DNA of 17,141 nucleotides from Bacillota bacterium (GTDB lineage Bacteria; Bacillota; Clostridia; Oscillospirales; Acutalibacteraceae): positions 1 through 17,141 of the forward strand of contig JAEWBE010000051.1 of the NCBI GenBank assembly GCA_023391275.1, given 5' to 3'. Every line of letters begins with the position of its first letter. Positions within the stretch are counted from its first letter, which is position 1. The notes under the pieces are model-generated. The model did no database searches. It saw nothing but the letters and a program-made list of their open reading frames with translations, and was not told the origin of the DNA. Of the stretch, positions 7,388 to 14,335 are shown in pieces. The translations under genes were made by a program, and so were the position numbers.

Positions 7388-7999
7388 ATGATTGCTGTGA
7401 TTGACTACGGTGCGGGAAATCTGCAAAGTGTTGTAAAGGCATTTAACTTTATAGGATGTGACGTTTGTGTTACATCGAGCGGCGATGAGCTGAAAAGCGC
7501 TTCTGCTGCGGTTTTACCGGGAGTGGGTGCGTTCGGCGATTCCATGAAATGCCTGAAAAATTCAAATCTTGTCAATCCGGTACTTGATTTTATTGCAACC
7601 GGGAAACCGTTTTTGGGTATTTGCCTTGGCCTTCAGCTGCTTTTTCAGGGCAGCGAGGAATCACCCGGGGTAAGCGGACTTGGCGTACTGGACGGAACCA
7701 TTCGGAAAATACCGGCTGAAACGGGGCTGAAAATACCGCATATCGGCTGGAATTCACTCGATGTGAAGAAGCCGGGCGGCCTGTTTCAGGGTTTGGAACC
7801 GAATCCCTATGTTTATTTTGTGCATTCCTATTATTTGAAAGCGGAACAGCCGGAAGTGGTCTCCGCCACAACTGCTTACGGGGTTCAGGTTGATGCGGCG
7901 GTACAGAAGGGTAACCTTTTTGCAACGCAGTTCCATCCTGAAAAGAGTGGAAAAACCGGGCTGCAAATGCTGAAAAACTTTGTCCGGCTGATTGGCTGA
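7388..7999 (+). CDS. hisH: Imidazole glycerol phosphate synthase, glutaminase subunit
   Basis: HisH hydrolyses glutamine and channels ammonia to HisF, which makes imidazole glycerol phosphate (histidine pathway) and AICAR (returned to purine synthesis). The 203-residue protein is a class I glutamine amidotransferase. The oxyanion-hole region is PGVGAFGDSM (44-53), the nucleophile is Cys79 in GICLGLQLLF, and the His183/Glu185 pair lies in ATQFHPEKSG. All three catalytic residues are present. The start ATG follows AAGGAT with an 8-base gap. HisF starts 23 bases after the stop, so the two subunits are co-transcribed from the promoter at 7324. No other his gene is nearby. Confidence 0.95.
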   Translation: MIAVIDYGAGNLQSVVKAFNFIGCDVCVTSSGDELKSASAAVLPGVGAFGDSMKCLKNSNLVNPVLDFIATGKPFLGICLGLQLLFQGSEESPGVSGLGVLDGTIRKIPAETGLKIPHIGWNSLDVKKPGGLFQGLEPNPYVYFVHSYYLKAEQPEVVSATTAYGVQVDAAVQKGNLFATQFHPEKSGKTGLQMLKNFVRLIG

Positions 8000-8022
8000 G
8001 AATTGACGCGGAGGTAATCGCT

Positions 8023-8781
8023 ATGTATGCGAAACGAATTATTCCCTGTCTTGATGTGAACAACGGCCGGGTTGTAAAGGGGACTACCTTTATTAACTTA
8101 AGGGATGCCGGCGATCCTGTGGAGGCCGCCATCGAATATGACAGGCAAGGTGCGGACGAGCTGGTGCTGCTGGATATCACCGCATCGGCTCAGGCCCGGG
8201 GAATTATATTGGATATTGTCAGCCGGGTTGCAAACAGCATTTTTATTCCGTTTACGGTCGGCGGCGGAATTCGTACTGTAGATGATTTTACCGCGCTGTT
8301 AAGGGCGGGTGCGGACAAGGTGTCGGTGAATTCGGCTGCACTGCTTAATCCTGTTATGATCAGTGAGGCTGCAGAAAAGTTTGGCAGTCAGTGCGTCGTA
8401 TGCGCGATTGACGCGAAACGCAGGGACACGGGGAGTTGGACGGTTTACCTGAACGGCGGCCGGGTCGATACCGGAAAAGACGCCGTGGAATGGGCAAAAG
8501 AGGCGGCGCGGCGCGGCGCGGGCGAAATCCTGCTGACGAGCATGGACTGTGATGGAGTGAAAAACGGGTACGATCTTGAACTGACTGCTGCTGTGTCGCA
8601 GAGCGTCAACATTCCGGTCATTGCTTCCGGTGGTGCGGGAAAACTGGAGCATTTTTATGATGCATTTACGGCGGGGAAGGCGGACGCGGTCCTTGCGGCA
8701 TCCCTGTTCCATTTTGGTGAAATTTCCATTCCGGAACTGAAGTCCTATCTTGCGCAGAAGGGGATTTCCGTCAGGCAGTGA
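8023..8781 (+). CDS. hisF: Imidazole glycerol phosphate synthase, cyclase subunit
   Basis: HisF is the (beta/alpha)8-barrel cyclase that uses ammonia from HisH to turn PRFAR into imidazole glycerol phosphate and AICAR. The protein is 252 residues, the usual length. It starts MYAKRIIPCLDVNNGRVVKG, placing the catalytic Asp11 correctly, and the second catalytic Asp130 lies in VVCAIDAKR. Phosphate-binding loops are visible at FTVGGGIR (77-84) and IASGGAG (about 205-211). Ribosome binding site GGAGG lies 8 bases before the ATG. It follows hisH by 23 bases and ends shortly before a strong terminator, so hisHF is a closed two-gene unit. Confidence 0.97.
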   Translation: MYAKRIIPCLDVNNGRVVKGTTFINLRDAGDPVEAAIEYDRQGADELVLLDITASAQARGIILDIVSRVANSIFIPFTVGGGIRTVDDFTALLRAGADKVSVNSAALLNPVMISEAAEKFGSQCVVCAIDAKRRDTGSWTVYLNGGRVDTGKDAVEWAKEAARRGAGEILLTSMDCDGVKNGYDLELTAAVSQSVNIPVIASGGAGKLEHFYDAFTAGKADAVLAASLFHFGEISIPELKSYLAQKGISVRQ

Positions 8782-8807
8782 ATTTGTCTGCATTTATCTT
8801 TTTCTAT

Positions 8808-8844
8808 AATAACGGAGCTGAAAAATCAGTTCCGTTATTTTTTT
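8808..8844 (+). terminator. Rho-independent terminator after hisF
   Basis: AATAACGGAGCTGA (8808-8821) pairs with TCAGTTCCGTTATT (8826-8839), a 14-bp stem with one G-T pair and a 4-base loop. A run of seven T ends at 8844. Confidence 0.92.
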
Positions 8845-9008
8845 GGCTGAAAGAATCATTTGATATGTCCTCCATAGCACAGTTTGAAATTTATGATTAT
8901 GCCGTATTTTGTATAAAAAGTGCTGCTGTGCTTCGATTTGCATGAAATTTTATGGATAGAACCTTCCTTCTGGGCATAAGAATTACTAACAAATAGGAGG
9001 TGCTGGAT

Positions 9009-10157
9009 ATGAAGTTTAAAAAGTTGTCGGCATGCTTTTTGACTGTACTGATGATTGTTTCAGTTTTACCGGTGCAAGCGGCCGCACTGGCCGACACGGA
9101 GGTGAAAGCTCCGTCCGCGCTGCTGATGGAATCGCAAACCGGAAAGGTCCTTTATGAGAAAAATTCACATGAAAAGCGCCCCTGTGCGTCCATTACGAAA
9201 GTAATGACCTTACTGCTTGTGATGGAGGCGCTCGATTCGGGCAAAATAAAGCTGACAGATACCGTAACCGCAAGTGAACACGCCGCTTCCATGGGTGGTT
9301 CCGATATATGGCTGAAGCCCGGAGAAAGCATGACTGTGGACGATATGCTCAAAGCAACGGTAATCGCCAGTGCGAATGATGCGGCGGTTGCCTTGGCCGA
9401 ATTTGTCTCCGGCAGCGAAGATGAATTTTTGCAGCAGATGAACGAAAAGGCCAAGGAACTTGGAATGAAAGATACCACATTTAAAAACTGCAACGGCCTG
9501 GATGAAGACGGCCATGTGACTTCTGCTTATGACGTCGCGGTCATGACGCGCGAATTAAGCAAGCATAAAAAAATATTTGATTATACAAAAACATGGATTG
9601 ATTATCTTCGCGATGGGAAAACACAGCTTGTAAATACAAACAAGCTGCTCAAATCCTACACGGGGATTACCGGCCTGAAAACCGGAACGACAGGGAAAGC
9701 GGGAAGCTGCATCTCCGCCACCGCGGAACGTGACGGGGTAAGACTGATTGCTGTAGTACTGGGGTCTTCCAGTACGGCGGACCGGTTCTCAGCGGCATCC
9801 ACTTTGCTTGACTACGGGTTTGCCAACTGGTCGGTTACTACGCCTGCCCTGCCGCAGGAGGCGCTTCAGCCGGTTCCCGTAGTGAACGGTATGAGCAGTA
9901 CGGTGGATACCACTGCCGCCGCCGACGGAAGCATTCTGGTGCCAAAGGGAAAAGCAAAGGATATTCAATACAAGGTATCTTTCAACGAGTCGATTACCGC
10001 GCCGGTTGCAAAGGGTCAGGTTGTGGGCAAAATTACTTATACGCTTGGAAACGAGGTCGTAAAAGAGTATAATATTTGTGCAAAGTCCGATGTGGCCCAA
10101 ATTACCTTTTCCTCTGTCTTCCGGCTTATGGCAAAACATCTGTTTAAGATGATTTAA
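9009..10157 (+). CDS. D-alanyl-D-alanine carboxypeptidase (penicillin-binding protein, DacF type)
   Basis: A secreted serine D,D-carboxypeptidase of family S11 that removes the terminal D-Ala of peptidoglycan stem peptides. The 382-residue protein starts MKFKK and has a hydrophobic stretch to about residue 24, ending QAAALA, a plausible signal peptide. The three penicillin-binding motifs are intact: S61-I-T-K64, S121-A-N123 and K224-T-G226. A beta-rich PBP5 C-terminal domain follows (about 275-365). The end SVFRLMAKHLFKMI looks like a short amphipathic membrane anchor. The ATG at 9009 is chosen because AGGAGG at 8995-9000 lies 8 bases before it; the frame also opens at a GTG at 9000, inside that site. 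It follows the hisF terminator, and no clear promoter is seen in the roughly 165-base gap after it. dacF and dacA paralogues cannot be told apart from this alone. Confidence 0.9.
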   Translation: MKFKKLSACFLTVLMIVSVLPVQAAALADTEVKAPSALLMESQTGKVLYEKNSHEKRPCASITKVMTLLLVMEALDSGKIKLTDTVTASEHAASMGGSDIWLKPGESMTVDDMLKATVIASANDAAVALAEFVSGSEDEFLQQMNEKAKELGMKDTTFKNCNGLDEDGHVTSAYDVAVMTRELSKHKKIFDYTKTWIDYLRDGKTQLVNTNKLLKSYTGITGLKTGTTGKAGSCISATAERDGVRLIAVVLGSSSTADRFSAASTLLDYGFANWSVTTPALPQEALQPVPVVNGMSSTVDTTAAADGSILVPKGKAKDIQYKVSFNESITAPVAKGQVVGKITYTLGNEVVKEYNICAKSDVAQITFSSVFRLMAKHLFKMI

Positions 10158-10197
10158 AATTTTGATATGAAAAAATAATAAAATATAGTGCTCCTCC

Positions 10198-10226
10198 TTG
10201 CAAATGTTATCAATATATTGTAAAAT
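10198..10226 (+). promoter_or_regulatory. Sigma-A-type promoter of pgi
   Basis: TTGCAA (-35, 10198-10203), 17-base spacer, TAAAAT (-10, 10221-10226). It lies inside the longest in-frame extension of pgi, so it argues for the downstream start at 10264. Confidence 0.7.
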
Positions 10227-10263
10227 GAAATCGTACCAACAGCAACATTTAGGAGGAAACTAT

Positions 10264-11604
10264 ATGTCCATTCAACTTGATGTACATCATCTTTCTAGTT
10301 TCGTCAGCCAAAATGAATATACTGCCATTGCGCCGCAGGTTAAACTTGCCCACGATATGCTTCACTCGGGAACAGGTGTAGGCAATGACTTTCTCGGATG
10401 GCTCAATCTTCCCACCGATTATGATAAAGAAGAATTTGCAAGGATTAAAGCGGCGGCTGCAAAAATTAAATCCGATACCGACGTTTTCATTGTTATCGGA
10501 ATCGGCGGTTCCTATCTTGGCGCGCGTGCCGCAATTGAATTTTTAAAATCACAGAATTACAATTCCCTGAAGAAGGATACGCCGGACATTTATTTTGCCG
10601 GCAACAGCATCAGCTCAACTGCTTTAAGCGAATTGCTTGAAATTTGTGAGGGCAGGAATGTTTCCATTAATATGATTTCAAAATCCGGCACCACTACGGA
10701 ACCTGCCATTGCTTTCAGAGTATTTCGTAATTATCTGGAGGAAAAGTACGGAAAAGAAGAAGCCCGCAAACGTATTTACTGCACAACCGACAAGGCGCGC
10801 GGCACGTTAAAACAGCTTGCTGCAAAAGAGGGCTACGAATCCTTTGTTGTTCCGGATGATGTTGGCGGCAGATATTCGGTTCTTACAGCAGTCGGCCTGT
10901 TGCCAATTGCCGTAAGCGGAGCGGATATTGACGCGTTGATGGCCGGCGCCGCAAAGGCACAGAAAGAACTCGTTAACTCGGATTTGGATGCAAATGGCTG
11001 CTATAAATATGCCGCTCTCCAAAATATTCTTTACCGCAAGGGAAAAGAAATCGAAATTCTGGTCAGTTATGAGCCACGCTATACCATAATGTGTGAATGG
11101 TGGAAGCAGTTGTACGGGGAAAGCCAGGGCAAAAACAATAAAGGACTTTTCCCGGCTTCCGTTATTTTTTCGACCGACCTGCACTCCATGGGGCAGTACA
11201 TTCAGGATGGCAGACGTTCCCTGATCGAAACGGTTGTGCTGTTTGACAAGGCGCAAAAAGATTTGTTTATCGGCAATGACCCGGAAAATGTGGACGGGTT
11301 GAACTTCTTGGAAGGCAGGAGCATGGCCTACATCAACGAAAAAGCGTTCGAAGGTACGGTTCTGGCGCATGCTGATGGCGGAGTGCCGAATATCGTTCTT
11401 CGTGCTCCGGATTTTTCGGAGGACACTCTTGGATACATGATTTATTTCTTTGAAAAAGCGTGCGCGATTTCCGGTTATCTGATGGGTGTGAATCCGTTTG
11501 ACCAGCCGGGCGTGGAAAGCTATAAAAAGAATATGTTTGCCCTTCTCGGCAAGCCGGGTTATGAATCTGAAAAGAATGCGCTCGAAGCAAGATTAAAAGA
11601 ATAA
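10264..11604 (+). CDS. pgi: Glucose-6-phosphate isomerase
   Basis: Interconverts glucose-6-phosphate and fructose-6-phosphate in glycolysis and gluconeogenesis. The 446-residue length matches the shorter form of Firmicutes. Sugar-phosphate binding motifs GIGGSYLGARA (79-89) and SKSGTTTEPA (139-148) are present, as is the family signature DVGGRYSVL (199-207). Likely catalytic residues are Glu286 (in GESQGKNN), His307 (in STDLHSMGQ) and Lys421 (in ESYKKNMFALLG), agreeing with the family pattern. The ATG at 10264 follows AGGAGG at 10251-10256 with a 7-base gap; the frame is open 22 codons further up, but that stretch overlaps the promoter. A small P-loop gene follows after 60 bases with no strong terminator between, so the two are probably co-transcribed. 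Confidence 0.97.
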   Translation: MSIQLDVHHLSSFVSQNEYTAIAPQVKLAHDMLHSGTGVGNDFLGWLNLPTDYDKEEFARIKAAAAKIKSDTDVFIVIGIGGSYLGARAAIEFLKSQNYNSLKKDTPDIYFAGNSISSTALSELLEICEGRNVSINMISKSGTTTEPAIAFRVFRNYLEEKYGKEEARKRIYCTTDKARGTLKQLAAKEGYESFVVPDDVGGRYSVLTAVGLLPIAVSGADIDALMAGAAKAQKELVNSDLDANGCYKYAALQNILYRKGKEIEILVSYEPRYTIMCEWWKQLYGESQGKNNKGLFPASVIFSTDLHSMGQYIQDGRRSLIETVVLFDKAQKDLFIGNDPENVDGLNFLEGRSMAYINEKAFEGTVLAHADGGVPNIVLRAPDFSEDTLGYMIYFFEKACAISGYLMGVNPFDQPGVESYKKNMFALLGKPGYESEKNALEARLKE

Positions 11605-11664
11605 AAGACGTGAGGATTTATCCGCATTGGCGGAAATAATATTTAAATAAGGGGGAGTTTTTTC

Positions 11665-12081
11665 ATGATTACTCTTATCGTTGGCAAAAAAGGTTCGGGA
11701 AAGACAAAAAAACTCATTGAGCGTGCAAACGATGCTATCACAAATTCCAATGGCAATGTTGTTGTGGTTGAAAAGGGCTTAAAACTGACTTACGACATTT
11801 CTCATCAGGCTCGCCTGATTGATACCGACGCTTACGGTATTCAGGGGTCGGATGCGCTGTATGGCTTTATCAGCGGTATTTGCGCAGGGAACTATGATGT
11901 TACCGATATCTTTGTAGATTCCACTTTAAAAATTATAGGTCATGATCTGAAGGCGCTTTCCGCTTTCGCAGAAAAGATGAATACAATTTCGGCTTTGGCG
12001 GATACTAAGATTACGCTTTTGGTATCGGTGGATTCAAACGAACTGCCGGAGGAAATCAATTCTGTAGCGGTTCAGGTTTAA
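11665..12081 (+). CDS. Small uncharacterised P-loop NTPase-like protein
   Basis: I do not recognise a named function. The 138-residue protein starts MITLIVGKKGSGKTKKL, a textbook Walker A motif (G7 to T14, with Lys13). A Walker B-like strand, DIFVDS (81-86, Asp85), follows, and a third beta strand TKITLLVSVDS (114-124) could hold a sensor residue. There is no signal peptide or membrane segment. It is shorter than most P-loop enzymes and has no clear lid or nucleoside-binding region, so a nucleotide-binding switch or a minimal ATPase is as likely as a kinase. The ATG follows GGGGGAG with a 7-base gap. It lies between pgi and the DUF177-rpmF unit and ends before a hairpin. Codon style looks like its neighbours, with no hint of transfer. 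Confidence 0.8.
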   Translation: MITLIVGKKGSGKTKKLIERANDAITNSNGNVVVVEKGLKLTYDISHQARLIDTDAYGIQGSDALYGFISGICAGNYDVTDIFVDSTLKIIGHDLKALSAFAEKMNTISALADTKITLLVSVDSNELPEEINSVAVQV

Positions 12082-12102
12082 ACGAACCCAGGTGTTTCCG
12101 TT

Positions 12103-12133
12103 TACTGTCGGGGGCGAACTGTCCCCGGCAGTA
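12103..12133 (+). terminator. Probable terminator after the P-loop gene
   Basis: TACTGTCGGGG (12103-12113) pairs with CCCCGGCAGTA (12123-12133), an 11-bp stem with one G-T pair. The following T-run (TCTTTGT) is short, so termination may be incomplete. Confidence 0.65.
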
Positions 12134-12171
12134 TCTTTGTGATAAAATATTGCATGTATCGTAATTTTCTA

Positions 12172-12200
12172 TTGACAAAGCATGGATGAACCGATATAAT
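12172..12200 (+). promoter_or_regulatory. Perfect-consensus sigma-A promoter of the DUF177-rpmF unit
   Basis: TTGACA (-35, 12172-12177), exactly 17 bases, then TATAAT (-10, 12195-12200). The match is complete, as expected for a ribosomal protein unit. The leader to the ATG at 12228 is only about 20 bases, with TGAGGTG at 12216-12222 as ribosome binding site. Confidence 0.9.
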
Positions 12201-12227
12201 TAACAAATGTAGCGCTGAGGTGCAATT

Positions 12228-12722
12228 ATGCTTCTTGATTTAAAAAAGGTGTTTTCGGAGGAACAGGCTGTCTGTCCTTTTGATTATGGAATGGACTTGT
12301 CTTCCACTGATATTAACGGATATTATCCGTTTGTTTCACCCGTATTGGTTCAGGGTTCTGTGAAAGGCCACGATGGATTTGCTCAGCTGAATGCTGAAGT
12401 TTCATTTGATTTTTCTATCCCCTGCGATCGATGTGCAAAACAAATCAACAAACGCTATCATTACACATTTTCGCATGTCCTTGTTTTATCTTTGGAAAAT
12501 GATGATGATGACAGCTATATTCAGGTTCAGGATTATAAGCTGGATTTGGACGAGTTGATCAGAGCGGATATTCTGCTCGAACTTCCGTCAAAGCATTTAT
12601 GCAGGGAAGACTGCAAGGGCTTATGTCCTGTCTGTGGCAAGAACCTGAATGACGAAGCGTGTAATTGTGATATGCATCAGATAGACCCTCGCTTGGAGGT
12701 TCTTAAAAAACTGATAGATTAG
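12228..12722 (+). CDS. DUF177/YceD family protein, upstream of L32
   Basis: A 164-residue member of the DUF177 (YceD) family, widely conserved next to rpmF. Its role is not settled; work on bacterial and plastid members links it to 23S rRNA and ribosome accumulation. The visible family marks are a CDRC pair (Cys66, Cys69) in the middle and the C-terminal cluster LCREDCKGLCPVCGKNLN followed by CNC (Cys125, 129, 133, 136, 145, 147). These could bind zinc, although many family members lack some of these Cys. An acidic NDDDD stretch lies at 91-95. The ATG follows GAGGTG with a 5-base gap. rpmF starts 27 bases after the stop, so the two share the strong promoter at 12172. Confidence 0.9.
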   Translation: MLLDLKKVFSEEQAVCPFDYGMDLSSTDINGYYPFVSPVLVQGSVKGHDGFAQLNAEVSFDFSIPCDRCAKQINKRYHYTFSHVLVLSLENDDDDSYIQVQDYKLDLDELIRADILLELPSKHLCREDCKGLCPVCGKNLNDEACNCDMHQIDPRLEVLKKLID

Positions 12723-12749
12723 CCCGAGTTTTATAAGGAGGTGCTGACG

Positions 12750-12932
12750 ATGGCGGTACCAAAGAGAAAATTATCTAGTGCGAGACAAAATAAAAGACGT
12801 TCAAATGTTTGGAAGATTAGTGCTCCGGCTCTGGTGAAGTGTCCCAAATGCGGTGAGTTCAAAGCTCCTCACAGAGTTTGCGGCAGTTGCGGTTACTACA
12901 ACGGCAGGGAAGTTATTAAGAAGGAAGCATAA
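12750..12932 (+). CDS. rpmF: 50S ribosomal protein L32
   Basis: A 60-residue large-subunit ribosomal protein. It begins MAVPKRKLSSARQNKRRSN, the basic family N-terminus, and holds a complete zinc ribbon: CPKC (31-34) and CGSC (44-47). The four Cys mark the zinc-binding (C+) form; some bacteria also keep a Cys-less paralogue for zinc shortage, but none is seen here. The start is the ATG at 12750, 8 bases after AAGGAGG (12735-12741). A GTG at 12741 opens the frame earlier but overlaps that site. It is second in the DUF177-rpmF unit and is followed by a terminator. Confidence 0.97.
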   Translation: MAVPKRKLSSARQNKRRSNVWKISAPALVKCPKCGEFKAPHRVCGSCGYYNGREVIKKEA

Positions 12933-12956
12933 GCTTACTTGATTTTCCGAAAATGG

Positions 12957-12988
12957 AGAGAAGGAGAGATCCTTCTCTTATTTTTTTG
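12957..12988 (+). terminator. Rho-independent terminator after rpmF
   Basis: AGAGAAGGA (12957-12965), loop GAGA, TCCTTCTCT (12970-12978), then TTATTTTTTTG. It lies 25 bases after rpmF and only 31 bases before the next start codon. Confidence 0.88.
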
Positions 12989-13018
12989 ATTTATGGTTAG
13001 TTTGCCAAAGGAGTCGCC

Positions 13019-14335
13019 ATGCCAGTTAAAATTATTTCGGTTGATAAAGACAGCCCCGCGGAAATGGCAAAAATTCTGCCCGGGGAAACATTGATTTCGA
13101 TTAATTCCAATGAAATCTATGATGTCCTGGATTACCGCTTTTATGAAACAAGTAAAAATTTGTCTGTTGTACTGATGGATGACCGGCGGAATTTCCGTAC
13201 TGTCGCAATTCGAAAGGGAGAATACGAGTCAATCGGGCTTGAGTTTGAAACCTATTTGATGGACAGGCAGCATTCCTGCCGGAACAAATGTATTTTTTGC
13301 TTCATCGATCAGCTGCCGAAAGGAATGCGGGACAGCCTGTATTTTAAGGATGATGATTCGCGTCTTTCTTTTTTGTTCGGAAATTACATTACACTAACCA
13401 ATATGAGCGAGCGTGATGTGGAACGTATTATAAAAATGCATATCAGCCCGATCAACATTTCGGTTCACACTACGAACCCGGAACTTAGGGTAAAGATGAT
13501 GGGAAATCGGTTTGCCGGAAAATCGCTGGATATTTTGTACCGCCTTGCGGAAGCCGGCATTAAGATCAACACCCAGCTTGTTCTATGTAGGGGGCTGAAT
13601 GACGGGGAGGAGCTTGCACGCAGCCTGACCGATCTTGGTAAACTGTATCCGTCGGTTCAAAGCATTGCTCTGGTTCCCCTTGGCATCACGAAATTCAGGG
13701 ATGGCCTGTTTCCGCTGGAACCGTATGATCAGTCCTCTGCGGAAGCGGTGGTGGAAATGGCGGAGGATTTTGGCGATCGTTACCAAGCAGAGCACGGGGA
13801 CAGAATCTGTTACGCCGCAGATGAGTTTTATCTGAAGGCGCAGCGCCCCATTCCGGCCGCGGAGTTTTACGGCGACTTCGACCAGCTTGAAAATGGCGTC
13901 GGATTAATGGCGAATCTAAAGCAGGAATTTGAGCAGGCACTCGGTCATTTTGAGATACCGATGGGAAAACGGCATGTTACGATTGCCACCGGAACAGCCG
14001 CTTATCCGTTTTTAAATGAATTACTTGACGAATTAAGAATAAAATGCCATAATCTTACTTGCAATCTTGTTCCAATCCAAAATAATTTTTTTGGCAATAC
14101 TATTAATGTGGCAGGCTTGGTCACCGGCGGTGATCTGATCGATCAGCTGAAGGGAATGAATTTGGGGGACGAGCTGATCCTGCCAAACGTAATGCTGCGC
14201 CGCGAGGCCGATATTTTTCTTGACGATGTTTCTTTAAATGATTTATCCAGAGAATTAAAAATCAAAGTCGTTCCGGTTCCGAATGACGGATACGAACTTT
14301 TAAATGCAATATTAGGGAGTGATAACAATGTCTAA
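13019..14335 (+). CDS. DUF512 protein with PDZ and radical-SAM-like domains
   Basis: A 438-residue member of the DUF512 family, related in its core to radical SAM Fe-S enzymes; no reaction is established that I know of. Domains in order: an N-terminal PDZ-like domain (about 1-65, with SPAEMAKILPGETLISIN), a cluster motif HSCRNKCIFCFIDQLPKGMR (Cys87, Cys91, Cys94, the CxxxCxxC arrangement of radical SAM), a partial TIM barrel with SVHTTNPELRVKMMGN near 147, then the DUF512 region (about 210-420) with IATGTAAYPF and NNFFGNTINVAGL. The ATG follows AAAGGAG with a 5-base gap. Its last 8 bases overlap the start of der, whose ribosome binding site lies inside this gene, so translation is coupled. 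The constant pairing with der suggests a link to ribosome assembly or tRNA/rRNA chemistry, as inference. Confidence 0.9.
   Translation: MPVKIISVDKDSPAEMAKILPGETLISINSNEIYDVLDYRFYETSKNLSVVLMDDRRNFRTVAIRKGEYESIGLEFETYLMDRQHSCRNKCIFCFIDQLPKGMRDSLYFKDDDSRLSFLFGNYITLTNMSERDVERIIKMHISPINISVHTTNPELRVKMMGNRFAGKSLDILYRLAEAGIKINTQLVLCRGLNDGEELARSLTDLGKLYPSVQSIALVPLGITKFRDGLFPLEPYDQSSAEAVVEMAEDFGDRYQAEHGDRICYAADEFYLKAQRPIPAAEFYGDFDQLENGVGLMANLKQEFEQALGHFEIPMGKRHVTIATGTAAYPFLNELLDELRIKCHNLTCNLVPIQNNFFGNTINVAGLVTGGDLIDQLKGMNLGDELILPNVMLRREADIFLDDVSLNDLSRELKIKVVPVPNDGYELLNAILGSDNNV
14314..14319 (+). promoter_or_regulatory. Ribosome binding site of der inside the DUF512 gene
   Basis: AGGGAG lies 8 bases before the ATG at 14328 and excludes the earlier in-frame GTG at 14319. 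It is within the last codons of the upstream gene. Confidence 0.8.

Noticed and set aside
8945..8990. A sporulation sigma-E-like promoter (GGATAGA, 14 bases, CATAAGAA) before the D,D-carboxypeptidase
   Set aside because: The match to sigma-E boxes is partial and AT-rich DNA gives such matches easily; I cannot support it without expression data.
11610..11650. A terminator between pgi and the P-loop gene
   Set aside because: TCCGC-attg-GCGGA is only a 5-bp stem without a T-run, so co-transcription is more likely.
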